From Euborellia annulipes (lineage: Eukaryota; Arthropoda; Insecta; Dermaptera; Anisolabididae): 64,000 bases of DNA. This document shows, in pieces, positions 33,502 to 45,146 of this stretch (positions within the stretch are counted from its first letter, which is position 1; each line of letters starts with the position of its first letter). The position numbers were made by a program, and so were the translations under genes. The notes below the pieces were generated by a model. That model did not search any database and was not told the origin of the DNA. It was given only the letters and a program-made list of their open reading frames with translations. The DNA is taken from contig JAKCPI010024975.1 in assembly GCA_023213315.1 (NCBI GenBank), forward strand, positions 1-64,000. Reading direction: 5' to 3'.

Positions 33502-33715
33502 TTGTATCAAGGAAAGGTTGCAGGAGCAGAGACTGGCAGCCAAATTTTTTTCTTTAAATATTTTATTGGGCCGACGTTTTGGTCTCTATAGAGGCCATAT
33601 TCAGAGCTATCTAGACCTAAAGCTACCGAGACCGAAACGTCTGCCCAATAAAATATTTAAAGAAAAAAAATTTGGCTGCCAGTCTCTGCTCATGCAACCT
33701 TTCCTTGATACACAA
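33502..33715. repeat. Foldback with degenerate hammerhead-like boxes
   Basis: Arms about 95 bp. The ends are TATCAAGGAAAGGTTGCAGG / GCAACCTTTCCTTGATA with an interior AGACTGGCAGCCAAATTT. Left arm, minus strand: CUGAAUA, stem II with a CUCUAUAGAG centre, AAAAC, GUC. Right arm, plus strand: GAAAC (33634-33638) and GUC remain, but the CUGANGA box is lost. Confidence 0.85.
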
Positions 33716-34249
33716 ATTTTGTTTTACTTTACACCTTATAACAACGAAAGATACAGCGAGTAAACTTCTTATGTAAACTATAATTAATCAAACTCGAACA
33801 ATCCAGTTATTTTCAAATAAATAATTTATATTTTGACCTTAATTTATTAATTCTGAATAGTCTTTTCGACATCTTTTGAGTCTTAAAACTTATTTTGCTA
33901 ATCGCGTTATATCTGATTCAGGCATATTTATTTATATCAATTAATATAAGAGTTACTCGATTTATGTTAACTTTATTTATGATCCATGAATGGATAATAC
34001 TAAATGAACTAAAGTTACATTTTTCCATTCGAAATAGCAAAAAATTAAGAATATTTATTGGTTTATGACATGTGATGAGAGAGAGATAGGAGGCGAACAC
34101 CTTGTTAGATAAAATTAAAAATTTCGAAAACTCCCAACAAAAAAAATGGCAACAAAATTGAAACAGAAAGTGAAAAATTTTCTGCAATTTCTACAGCTGA
34201 ATAAAAAGGAAAGAGTTAAAAGTCCTCCTCCCTGGCCTTCCCTAACTGG
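33716..34249. other. AT-rich spacer
   Basis: No gene or repeat recognised. Confidence 0.35.
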
Positions 34250-34490
34250 AAAAAAATGGATTGGAACCCGCGAACTTTAGTACAAATGGCTTTTTCGGCA
34301 TCGAAGGCCATTTAGACCCCGTCTCTATTTATTTCAATTGGATTGGAACCCGCAACCCTTGATATAAATGGCTTTTCGGCATCGAAGGTCATTTAGAGCC
34401 CGTCTTTATTTATTTCAATTGGATTGGAACCCGCGACCCTTGATACAAATGGCCAGCACGCTAACCACTACACCAAGGCCAGGTTAATGC
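34250..34490 (-). mobile_element. tRNA-derived SINE (family S2) with a triplicated body
   Basis: Minus strand: head GGCCTTGGTGTAGTGGTTAG (A box) at 34490-34460, then GGGTTCCAATCC (B box). The ~103-bp segment from gggtcgcgggttccaatcc to gatgccgaaaaagcc is repeated nearly three times, so the B box appears three times (near 34430, 34355 and 34268). Most SINE copies have a single body. Confidence 0.75.
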
Positions 34491-35293
34491 TTAATGTAAA
34501 CTTATAATCGCTGACTTTAGTTGAAATATTAAGATTTCATTTTAAAGTATAATGATTATTTAAATTAATTATTTAATTAGTAGGTCCCTAATAAAAAATT
34601 TTAATAAAATAATCTAAATTACAGGTGAGAAATTCTTTGAAAGTTTTTCTTATACATCCTGTATGTGTGTATGTGTGGGTGATGAGGGAGTCCTTTATTC
34701 AGCAACAAGTATCGCCTTGACAGAAGCAGTCCCCGAGGGTTGTCACGAACCGCCACCAACGCCCTTCGTTCCCTCTTGTTCAGGACTCCGCTTTCCCTCA
34801 ACCCCTTTAAGGTCCTTTCTATGATTTATTCTAATTTCATCTCGCAAAGAAAATGATAAATAAACTTCACTCGGTTTCCTTCCCTTAAACTTGGCTACAA
34901 ACTCCACTTTGCCTTGGTAGTGCATTATGGTCCACGTCGGGGCTCCGTAAATTTCAGCTCGAGAAAAAGAAGTGGAATGTCAACGTCATTAAATGCTTAT
35001 TGCATGAATTATGACTGCACATAAAAAATAGAGTAGTCCTTAGGATTAAAATTAAGATAAATAGTAAAAAAAGAAAAATATTTCCACTATTACCGTCATA
35101 AGTATAACAGGTTATTTCTATTTGTCAGATGAAGATGAGTTGTTATATTTAGAATTTTGTAGCCTCTCTATCCAAAAACGTACAACAGGTATTTTATATT
35201 TATTGATAAATAAAAAATAAATAAAAATTGATTGGACAAGTCCTGGCAATTTTTTTGACTAAGTCATGGCGATAGATTTTTTATTTGACTATA
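34491..35293. other. Mixed AT-rich DNA, no gene seen
   Basis: Somewhat GC-richer at 34680-34960, with open frames of 60 codons but no recognisable domain. Confidence 0.35.
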
Positions 35294-35340
35294 TCAGAGG
35301 TCGGCAAACCGCGGCTCACGGGCCATATATGTCTATTCAA
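35294..35340 (+). mobile_element. hAT-like left end
   Basis: CAGAGGTCGGCAAACCGCGG then ctcacgggcc is a typical hAT terminus. It breaks off at an A run. No matching right end was found nearby. Confidence 0.5.
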
Positions 35341-35429
35341 ATTAAAAAAAAAAAAAAAAAAATATTCAAGTATAAATTCATTTTATTTTATAAAGCGTAT
35401 CAGGAATAATGCTAATAATTAAAATAACA

Positions 35430-35815
35430 AAATATGGTGTGGCAAGCACAGTACACAACTGTCGATTACCGAAGGTAAAAGAAAGTTGTTTGCTGTGCGA
35501 CCAGTCAAGAATTTTAATCAAAATCGAAAAAAAAACTGAAAAAGTGAATCAGTAAAGTACTAGTACCCTTTGGCCGATTTAATTCAAAAACTTTTGTGTT
35601 TCGCCTCGGGGGGGGTAAAAAAAAATATAAAATTTTCTCCCCCCTTTTTTTTTTTTTTGAAATTTTTTTTTTAAAAAAAAAAAAAAAAAAATATGAAAAA
35701 AAAATTTTTTTCAGGGAACCTTAAAGCGGGAATATCCATCAAAATATCGACATCAAATTTTTGACATGAATCCAATACTTTTTCTCTATATATTAACATA
35801 TATAGGTAAGAGAAA
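35430..35815 (-). mobile_element. Family A element with a large internal deletion
   Basis: The hairpin ATATGGTGTGGCAAGCACAG ... GCTGTGCGACCAGTC is joined directly to ATTTTAATCAAAATCGAAAA and then the terminus ACATATATAGGTAAGAGAAA. The segment between the hairpin and the core is missing. A homopolymer-rich tract replaces part of it at 35640-35710. Confidence 0.65.
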
Positions 35816-35847
35816 AAAAATTCTAAAAATACCGGCTTGCTCAGCAG

Positions 35848-36109
35848 AAGGGCGGATACAAGGGGGGGGGGTAAAGGGGGTAATTACTCCCCCGAGATTC
35901 GAAAAAAATACCTTTTTTTCGCAAAAAAATTTATTTTTAATGTAAAATTTTTAAAATTAATACTTAAAAATTTGATGTGTATTTATATTCTGGCAAACAA
36001 GTACAGAATGCGCTTTTAAATTACCGAAATTAAAAAAATAGTGTGCTGTGCGACGAGTCACACCAGATTACCCCCCCCCCCCCGAGAAACACCTCTGGAT
36101 CCGCCCTTG
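35848..36109. mobile_element. hAT-type miniature element (CAAGGGCGGAT family), copy 2
   Basis: AAGGGCGGATACAAGG to CTCTGGATCCGCCCTTG is flanked by exact CTCAGCAG duplications (35840-35847 and 36110-36117). The interior matches copy 1 at 3449-3727 nearly throughout, including the captured family A hairpin piece, so the capture predates both insertions. Confidence 0.85.
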
Positions 36110-37349
36110 CTCAGCAGGGTGTGTTGTACAGAAAGCATGAAAACTCAATTTTGACCCCGGTGAAGATTTGGTACATTTTCATGTAGACGGTCACATACAG
36201 GGATAAATTAAGTTAAAAACTTTTCCATTAAAAATTAATGTAAAATATGAATTTTTTTTTTACTGAGAGAATAGAGAAAGAAAAAATATTTATTGATATA
36301 ATATAAATACCATTTCAAAGAAATTATCTAATTGATTGAGAATCACATATCATAACAACATAAATCACTAAATAAATAAAAACTATTAATTTAAACACGA
36401 TATAAAGATAATTAGGCGGGACGAACGTGAGAACTGTTTAAGCAACGATTGGCGCCCGCTCGCCTTCACTCTCTCCCCCTCACCTTCCCTTCCCTACACA
36501 CTCCCTTTCATTCTGATTGTCGACGGCTAAAAATAGAAAACGACAATTGAAACAATTTCAAATCTTAATATTCAAGTATTTTTATTATAAATAATTGAAT
36601 ATGATATTATTAAAGCGATTTGGATACCAAATGTAATAAGAAAATTGGAAAATTATTACTCTAAAAAAAATGATATTAATATAAATGTATTTAAGTAAGC
36701 AGATCGCCTGGCGGAAGAACTCTATAAAAAATCATCTCGGGTCTTTTTATAAAATCTTCCATTATCTATAAACATTCCTCACAATCTCAAAATCAACGCC
36801 TATATAATAATTTCTAATAGAACACTTGATAAAATTATTTTATAATTTTCTAGTCAATTTTTTTTTTTTTTTTAATAATAATTAGCCATGTTGTTTTGGC
36901 TTGGCTTGAAGAGAATTGAATAATTAATTAAATAAATTTCAATATACCTGATTCAAAGATGATGTCAGATGCTTCACGATATAAAATGTAATACTTGAAG
37001 TCACATCACAATAAAAATTAAACTCACTGAACACATTTTATTATTTTTTTAAACACTAAATAAAATCACTTAAAGAAAACGAACCGAACTGGCGGAGAGG
37101 CGGAAGCCTGACTGATTGTTTGCACTTATCTCCGCTAGAGTGCTCTGCGTCCCTTTGTTTTTACTCTTTGAAGCAAAATTCAATTGGAAAAAAAAAAAAT
37201 TGATAAATTAAAATAATTTCATGAATAAATTAATAATATGATGAAAAAAATTATTTTATTGAATTATTTACAAATATTAATATTGGGATGCATTTGTATA
37301 TAAGTATTATTATAAAAAAATATAAAGAACAAAGAATACAAATGCTTTT
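36110..37349. other. Possible host-gene flank with two GC-richer islands
   Basis: Islands at about 36418-36535 (gcgggacgaacgtgagaac and a CT-rich tract) and 37078-37160 (aactggcggagaggcggaag) stand out from the AT-rich background. They resemble promoter or 5' UTR composition, but no TATA/initiator arrangement or exon can be assigned. Confidence 0.25.
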
Positions 37350-37950
37350 TACTTTCTCTTACCTATATGTATATGTTAATATACATATATATATAGAGAG
37401 AAAGTATTGGTTTCATGTTAAAAATTCGATGTCGAGATTTTGATGGATATACACGTTTTGAGGTCCCCTGAGTCCGAAAAAGTGGTATTCGCGACATGGT
37501 CTGTCAGTCTGTGTGCGTGTGTGTTCAATTTTAAGTATGAAGGAATTGAGCTAGGAGGTTGAAATTTTATATTTAAGTTAGGCACCCCCCTAGGGCGTGA
37601 AAATAAGCTTTTAATCAAAATCGGCCAAAGAGTACTAGTACTTTACTGATGTACTTTTTCAGTTTTTTTAAATTTTCTCAAAATTCGCTCCAACGATTTT
37701 GATTAAAATTCAAAAAACAAATATTTATTACATTCTCTTTAAAATGTATATTCTCATTTTATTATATAAATATTTTACATAAATATTCTGAAGACTACTT
37801 TACTCATGTACTTCATAGGAACGATAGAAGAAATAAATGGTTGGCAAGGTAACAAAATATAAATATTAACATTTTCCCAGACTTATAAATTTTACATCTT
37901 GAATTCTAATATATCGGGGGAAACTAAATATATGTCGACACGAAAATCAG
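37350..37950 (+). mobile_element. Family A element, hairpin missing
   Basis: Starts TACTTTCTCTTACCTATATG and runs through GTTTTGAGGTCCCCTGAGTC, AGTACTAGTACTTTAC and a CATCTTGAATTCTAATATAT segment to the start of the hairpin, which is lost after CGACACGAAAATC. A 66-codon minus-strand frame here is similar to frames in other copies. Confidence 0.75.
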
Positions 37951-38831
37951 GCCCCAAATGAAGTGAATTGACGTAATATACATGACTCAATAAACAAATA
38001 AAATAACCTTTAGAAATCCGAATTTCTAACTTTTTTTTTATCAATGAGAGTGAATGAGAGATAGAAATAAAACACTTGACAATCTCTGTTTGTATCAGCT
38101 GTAAAGTGGATTTAACCAAAAGAAAATAAATAAAAAGCATTTAAATACTGCAATTTAGAATACTTTTTCAACGTATTAACGTATGCTTATACAATCGATT
38201 CTAAATAAACGATGTCTAAACAAATTATAAATCTAGCAAAATGACGTGTCCTGTGGAAGAATTATAAACTTATTTAGGAAAAATTCAATTAGTTAGAGGG
38301 GTATTATGTACTTTTGAGAGCTTGTATATAATAAAAAAAAGAATGTTACTCGGTCACCGGTCACCATTTTATTTTATTTTTACTTTTTTTCAACTTTTCT
38401 TTATTGATATTTCTTAATCCAAAGGGATATCCAAAGTGTCAGGATTGAATTTTGATTTCAAAGTTTTAAGTGAGTTTTCTAAACTGTTGTAAAAATTTTT
38501 CAGATTTAACTTCTGAAAAATTTATTGCATTATCCTTTCCACTTTAGAATCAATATAATTTTTTTTTTTTTTTTTTTTGAAAAGATTGAATAATTTAAGA
38601 ACCCTTATTCAAGTATAATTTTTGTTGAGGTGAATTATGTTGGAAATAAAATTTTATGAGATTTTTTAACTAAAAAGAAACTTGCTTTGATATGAAATTT
38701 AAGTTAAAGTTAAATGCAATTCAAAAAATTAAAAACTTATATTATGCTTGATAAATTAGGCTAATTATCAATCCTGGATTTTAAGATTTTAAGATTTTTT
38801 TAAAGTGGCCCATAACACATATGCAGGTCTA
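37951..38831. other. AT-rich spacer
   Basis: No gene or repeat ends recognised; T runs at about 38560. Confidence 0.35.
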
Positions 38832-39247
38832 TTCTCTAAAAACAGGCGTTAAAATTTAAAATAAACAAATGTGTGTTAAAAAGTAATGTAGAAACAATCA
38901 GCGTTAAAAAATGCTATTCTCTAAACAAAGTTTTAACAGCGACGTTAACATGTTGCTTTTATTTCAAAGCTATCAAAATCATAACCTTACTTTTTACGTT
39001 AAGGACGCCATGTTTATTTTAAACACGATGTTAAAATATTAAAGGCACCCCTAGGCATGGCATAATTTTTAACACTATTTACTAAATGTTAACGGTTTGG
39101 TTTTAAATTTTTGTTTACAGAATAGCTATTTGAGGCAAGGAAGTGATTTTGAATAGCATTTTTTAACGCTGATTGTTTTTACATTACTTTTTAACACCCG
39201 TTTGTTTATTTTAAATTTTAACGCCTGTTTTTAGACCTGATGAGCAG
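38832..39247. repeat. Foldback element
   Basis: The outer arms contain CAGGTCTATTCTCTAAAAAC / GTTTTTAGACCTGATGAGCA, then AGGCGTTAAAATTTAAAAT and AAAAAGTAATGTA-GAAACAATCAGCG in inverted form. Arms of about 110 bp surround a ~170-bp centre. No hammerhead-like boxes in order were seen. Confidence 0.8.
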
Positions 39248-39304
39248 ATGTTAAAAAAATAACAATTGTTCAGGCATGGTTACAAGACATTAATTTAGAA
39301 GCAA

Positions 39305-40120
39305 TAAAAATTCCATTAGTGAGTCTTTTATGCTTATAATTGCGAGGTTGTGTTCGCCATTGATCGTAAAAAAGTGAGTTAATTTGGTTGCCTATCTTTT
39401 AGGAACAATACGCCATTATACACAACCTCGCAATCAATCAATCACGGCCTATAAAAGATTATTTAAATCTCGTTTTATGAAGAGGCTCATTGGTTATCTT
39501 AAAAAATTTACACTACAACTAGACCTTGAGCCCGATTGCATCGGACAAGGGGCACTGACCGCAAGGTCTCAAGCACATTCCCGGACCATATAAAAATTTA
39601 AACCCTTTCATTGCTCTAGCTCTTAAAATTTATAAGATAATTTGGTCAAGCGTTTTTAGATAACCGCATATAGTGGGGGTACCAATGCTATTTACGGAAT
39701 TAAATTATATTCCTGCATCCCTTTGAAAGATGACCTACTAAATAAAAAATTTCGTGGAGTTCTTATAGTTTCTGAGATATTTTGGTACGGACTGGGATCA
39801 GAAGATGGACAATTAAATATATATAAAATAACCTTAACAATCTAATTATTTATATAATCCAAAGAAGTCACCGTTGACATTAGTTGAGACATTTTTAAAT
39901 TAAATTAAATTATCATCTAATTAAAGATAAATAAATAACACAAGGTTAAGTTTCAAAAAGATTCCATTAGTGAGTCTTTTATACGTATAATTGCGAGGTT
40001 GTTTTTTTAGGATCATGGCGTAATTTATCCTAAAAAAATGAGTTAATTTGGTTGTCTATCTTTTAGGATCAATGGCGTACACAACCTCGCAATCAATTAT
40101 ACGGCCTATAAAAGATTAAT
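39305..40120. repeat. Pair of direct repeats, each with an internal hairpin
   Basis: 39305-39475 and about 39958-40118 share ATTCCATTAGTGAGTCTTTT, ATAATTGCGAGGTTGT, GTGAGTTAATTTGGTTG-type and ACAACCTCGCAATCAAT, then CGGCCTATAAAAGATTA. Within each, ATAATTGCGAGGTTGT pairs with ACAACCTCGCAAT. Confidence 0.8.
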
Positions 40121-40265
40121 TTTTAATTTTAGTTAAAGTTTGTGCCATAGCTCGAAAGATGACGTCTTAATGTCGAAATGCGCATAAGATAAAATAAAAT
40201 CCTTTTGAAACTTAACCTTGTGTTATTTATTTATGTATAATTAGATGATAATTTAATTAAATATT
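39895..40265. repeat. Foldback arms around the second direct repeat
   Basis: TTAAATTATCATCTAATTA and ATAACACAAGGTTAAG with TTTCAAAAAGATT (39905-39965) are inverted at about 40195-40265. An outward segment near 40150-40190 (CGAAAGATGACGTCTTAATG then TCGAAATGCG) resembles a decayed CUGAAGA / stem II / GAAAU hammerhead arrangement. Confidence 0.7.
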
Positions 40266-40270
40266 AATAT

Positions 40271-41133
40271 TATTTATAATTATTAGATTTTTTTATTTAT
40301 TTATGTCTTAGCATGGATCCATAGATCAATGAACTTCACACTTGTTGGTGATTATATGTTGATGATATTAGTTTAAAATGAACTCAAATAATTTCCTTTA
40401 AGTCGACGAGAAAACGAGAAATTAAAGATTTGTTTATTGAAAATTAATAAATTTTATTACAACTTGAAAGTCAGTAAAGTTAATTGATTCATATATATTA
40501 AATCATGAGTATTTTCCCAGAACACGATTTAAGGGCACAAAGGGTGGGAGGGAATCTGGCTTGGGGGGAAAATATATATATAAATCCAGCGACGGGTAAT
40601 ATAGAAACTTGTTCCTTGAAATTGGTCCAGAGGGCGGAGAGGCAGCTTCCATCACTCTCAGCTAGCAGTTTAATGATCCTAAGGGCAATTTTGCCTCCCC
40701 TTTAAGAATATTTACAACAGACCGTTATTGCCAAGGACTTATCAGCGTTACATTGGCCCAACAGCTGGGGCGTTATAAGCCGGAAACCCTTTTGCCCTTT
40801 CCTTAAAGAAAACCAGAAAGCTAATTCGTAGCAGTTTAGTTTCTACACTGTCGGTAGTAAAAACAATCCAAGGCTAGAACAGTGCAGGATATTGGGTGAA
40901 GAGGGACAATTACCGCTATTTTAACAATTTATTCATTTTAGGAAGGGCCTAATATATTTTTTTTTCTTTTCTAATAACAAAAATTAAATTATTATTTCCT
41001 TATTAAGAAAACTGTCATAGTGATTGATAAATTTATTTTTTTTTACAAGGCTAAAGAAGGAATTAAATTCAATTTTAAAATTATTGTTTTAGCAGAAAAC
41101 ACCCTCAAACAGAAACTATCAAATCTATTGACC
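40271..41133. other. Mixed AT-rich DNA, no gene seen
   Basis: GC-richer 40500-40900 without convincing frames or repeats. Confidence 0.35.
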
Positions 41134-41141
41134 AGAGGAAC

Positions 41142-41371
41142 CAGTGGCGTCATTTGGGGAGCAGGCAGGGCATCTGCCCCCCTTCCTCCCAAGGGCTCTG
41201 ATCTTTCTAAAATTTTATATTATTTAAAAAAAAAATATTTCTAAATTTACCTACGAGTATATAAACTGTATATACTGTCATTAATTAAATATCTTTTACC
41301 TTTTTTTAAGTAAATTTTAAGAAAAAAAGTTTCCCCCCTCCCCCCAAGGAAAAGTTGAAATGACGCCACTG
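41142..41371. mobile_element. hAT-type miniature element (CAGTGGCGTCATTT family), copy 2
   Basis: Ends CAGTGGCGTCATTTGGGG / GAAATGACGCCACTG are flanked by AGAGGAAC and AGGGGAAC (7 of 8 match). Same family as 2614-2892; interior AT-rich with C/G runs near both ends. Confidence 0.85.
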
Positions 41372-41892
41372 AGGGGAACAAATTTAAAACAATATTTTTA
41401 TTAAATCAGAGTATACAAATATATTTTGAGCCAATTTACAAATTTTAATTATCAATGGGGACTCCTTTAGCCTTGTAGCAGTAGAAAATTTAAACTTTTT
41501 TTTTTTCAAATTTTTTATTTGGAAAAAGTTCAAAACCCCAAAAAAGGGTCAAAAAATTTTATTTTTTGTAATTTTTTCATGACATTAATTCTATGTAAAA
41601 ACAAAATTTTACAGCTCTCCAGGTAGCCTATTTTTTAACTAACATTTTTAATTTATCAAAATCTATGCCATTTGCAGCGCAAGTTTCAAATTTTAAAATA
41701 CTCATATCTTTTGAAACATTTGAGCAATATGAAATTTATTTATACCATCCTTCATTTTTAATGTAGAATTGTTCAAAGTAATTAGGTTTTCACTATAGAA
41801 ATAAGTTTGAGTTTAGGATTTATAAATATATGAACTTAAACTTTTTTCTGACACTATACTGGTATACATTAATTATAGTCTATAATAAATGT
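41372..41892. other. AT-rich spacer
   Basis: No gene or repeat recognised. Confidence 0.35.
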
Positions 41893-42410
41893 GATTAATG
41901 TAGACTATGAAAAATAGATGATTGATCAAAGAACTCAATGAGTAGAGCAGCCAGCAGAAATAAAAAAAAAACCCTTATATTATTTCGTCGGTGTTTCAGG
42001 AACGCATCGCTCCCATCTTCAGGGCCTATAGCCATCGAATATTTTTTCCATTTACTCTATATATAGTTACAATTATGTTATTTACAAAAAGTAGTCCTAA
42101 AATGCTTACTAAATTCGTTACGATCGACAATTAGTTACAATTATGTTATTTACAAAAAGTAGTTATAAAATGCCTACGAATAAATTGTCGAGCGTAACGA
42201 ATTTAGTAAGCATTTTAGGACTACTTTTTATAAATAACATAATTCTAACTATATATAATCTTAATTAATAAATATACGTTAGCCATAGGCCCTGAAGATG
42301 GGAGCGATGCGTTCACGAAACGTTGACGAAATGATATAAAGATTTTATATTTCTGCTGGGTGTTCTACTCATAGAGTTCCTTGTTCAATCATAGTCTACA
42401 TTAATCACAG
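41893..42410. repeat. Foldback with hammerhead-like boxes
   Basis: The outermost arms GATTAATGTAGACTATGA / TCATAGTCTACATTAATC and the next segments (GAACTC-ATGAGTAGA, cagcagaaata, the ACGCATCGCTCCCATCTTC block) are inverted. The centre repeats AGTTACAATTATGTTATTTA and AAAAGTAGT-CTAAAATGC in both orientations. Outward boxes are listed separately. Confidence 0.85.
42290..42330 (+). ncRNA. Hammerhead-like motif, partial
   Basis: CUGAAGA (42292-42298), a stem II built on GGGAGCGAUGCGUUC, GAAAC (42317-42321) and GUU. The opposite arm (42022 to 41993, minus) has CUGAAGA, stem II and GAAAC followed by ACC. Stem I pairing is not evident in either, so activity is doubtful. Confidence 0.4.
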
Positions 42411-42422
42411 GAAATTAATTAA

Positions 42423-43863
42423 CCCAGATAAGCCGGAGAAATTTTTTCTTTTAAATTTCAAAAATTTCATTTTACTTCATTAGCTATATTCATTAAATAA
42501 GCCTTTAAGTATAAAAAAATTTTTTTACTTGAGGTTAATTAATTAGGGGTTTTTCGCGCGTCCTACATATAGGACGCGAGGCTTATAAGGGGTCAAAACA
42601 CACAATTTAATTTCTATACGTTTTCTTGTTCAACACATTGCAAAATTATTAAAAACACATTTCTAAAGGAAGTAAATAGGTATATTAAAACTAAAGACTA
42701 ATTAAAACTAACTTTTATTGTGAAATTTATTTTATTTTATTTATTTTGTATACCCAATCCAACACTACATCGAGTTGGTTGTTTTCTTAGAACATTACAC
42801 CTGCAACGAATGTGCTTTTTCTGAGGTGCAAACCTATCTTATCTTGAGTTTTTTCTTGATTTGACTACCGTCCTTTCGATTTCTTTGGTTTCTTGTAAGA
42901 TTCCAAGATTGAAATTACGATCTTTCTTCGCTCTTTCATTTTACCCTGGCCATTCCGGGGTAGAAGCCTGTTATTATTTATCGCAACATCCAAAAGATGG
43001 TTAAATTATTACAACTAATTAAATTATTATTACAAACTCCTTTTTGAAATGTGTTTTTAATAAAGAAAAATACAATTTCTTTCCCCGAATACAAGTTCTT
43101 CTGTATATAAGGTTATATTTTGATCAGCCGGATCAACACCGCCCATATATTTATTTTAGTATAAATTAATCCTGGCTGTTTTATGGGTTTTCGAGACATT
43201 TTTTAAATGAATAACTCGTAATATTTTGTAAAGTGTAAACCGGATTGCTATTTGACGCTAAAGAGTCATCATAGTGACTTCCCAATTTAGGGTAAAGAAT
43301 TTTTTTTCTGTAAATTCAGAATCAAAATCCTCTTTTTCCTAAGTTTACAGAGCTTTAGCAAAAGTGCAACCCTTAAAAATTAAAAATAAACATAAAAAAT
43401 GATATAATTATTATTATACATATAAGTTATATTGAAATAAAAAAAGGCAAAAGATGGTGGATTGTCCTAGCGTCCTATATATAGGTCGCCTATATTCAAC
43501 AGGCAAAATATATAAATAAATAAAATATTGTACTAATTTTAAGATTTGTTATTAAAAATACAATTAATCATGAATATAATTTTGTCATAAAACTTTAAAT
43601 TAAATAAAAAATAATGAAGTAGATTATCTTACAAAATTAATTTGGAGGTCGAACATTTTCAAGCACTAGAAGCTCTTTAGAAAATAATTTTTTTTCTATC
43701 ATAAACTAAATAAATTTTCAAATAAAAAATATACAGTGTAATTAGAGGTATTACAGATTAAAATATCAGAAGCTCATCAAAGAATATTTAAAAGAAATAC
43801 GTTAAAAAAATTATTCAAAAAAATTTCTAGCGTCCTACATATAGGACGCCAGGCTTATCTGGG
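42423..43863. mobile_element. piggyBac-like non-autonomous element (~1.44 kb)
   Basis: Ends CCCAGATAAGCC / GGCTTATCTGGG are flanked by TTAA on both sides (42419-42422 and 43864-43867), the piggyBac target site. A subterminal palindrome GCGTCCTA-CATA-TAGGACGC is present at 42558-42577 and 43830-43849, with a variant at 43470-43489. No complete transposase frame is present. A minus-strand Cys/Arg-rich piece near 42745-42845 (KKHIRCRCNVLRKQPTRC) could be a remnant of the C-terminal cysteine-rich domain, but this is weak. Confidence 0.85.
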
Positions 43864-44061
43864 TTAATGTATAGGCCTATAGATGGGAAAAGTGTTGGGC
43901 AATTGGATAAAAAATATTTTTTCCTGGAAGAGGATATTTTATTAAAATAACTGAGGAAGATAACATGTTAAGCATTATGCTATCGAAACCGACATTGTAA
44001 ATTTTGAAAATAATAAATAATTTTATAAAAATGTTATACTGAGAGAGTCTAAACCTCTATA

Positions 44062-44312
44062 TGGACCGTTTATTTTGAAAGTGATGTAAGTCCATTTTCT
44101 ATTGTTTCGAGAAAATGAAAGGTTAACATATCTGTTTATTAAAAAATCTATTTACAGACCAATTTTCAAATGTATACAAAACATGGGAATTTTTTAAGAA
44201 ATTTACCACTAGCTAGTTATACATAGAAAATTTATATTAATTTAAGCATAAATTATGTGATATCACATTAAAAAAAAAATGGACTTACACCACTTTCAAA
44301 ATAAACGGTCCA
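44062..44312. mobile_element. Tc1/mariner-like miniature element
   Basis: Long inverted ends TGGACCGTTTATTTTGAAAG and CTTTCAAAATAAACGGTCCA extend to ~38 bp (including GTAAGTCCATTTT). They are flanked by TA on both sides, the expected target duplication. AT-rich interior without coding capacity. Confidence 0.8.
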
Positions 44313-45146
44313 TATCTTCTCTACTCGGTGAGTCTAATTTTAAATAAAATTTTTGAATTTTAATTTAGGATAGGCCTAATTAAAAAAAGACCATAATAGA
44401 GAGAATTGAATTGAGTAAGAATTCAATTCAAATTATATCTTAATCCTCTTTTCAGGGACTAAATATATTTACTGATTTTATCAGGATTTATAATATTATT
44501 TATTCAAATATCATCATTATATTTCAAAAAATATTTTATTAAATATTTATTTGCATGGGTATTTTTTCCTCTCGACTCATCCATCGAGAGCTGTTATCTG
44601 TTTTAAACAGTTTCGCGAATTCATAATAAATGATTTGGTAAATATTTTTTGAATATCAATTATTTAAAGAAAAAAAATTATGCATTGTTTATATTTATTT
44701 TAAATATAATTCGCATATTTATTTGTTCCTATATAAATATATATATTTTTTTTTTAGAAAATAATTAATTTTCCTTTCTTTTTAGACCTCGATTTGTTGG
44801 ATTTTAGATTTCTATTGACCATCATTCAAAATTAATCCATTGTATCAATGAAATGATTGAAACGAGAATAAATAAAACCTTGGGGAAAAACTCCCCTGTC
44901 TGTTTTTGATTTATTTTATTTTTCAACTCCCCTTCAATTGAGGAGACGATTTAATACTAAAATGAGATTATTGGATTATTTATTTTATAATTTGTCATGG
45001 AAAAAATATGACTACCTTCAGGAAATAGACAGAAATTCAAAAAAAAAAAATTGTTTTTGGAAGAAGTGTATCTTACGAACAATGTACGTTTGCTTCTGTA
45101 TATATAAGTATATCAATCTTGAAACTGACCAAGTGACGCCAAATTG
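44313..45146. other. AT-rich DNA, no gene seen
   Basis: No repeat ends or exons recognised. Confidence 0.35.
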
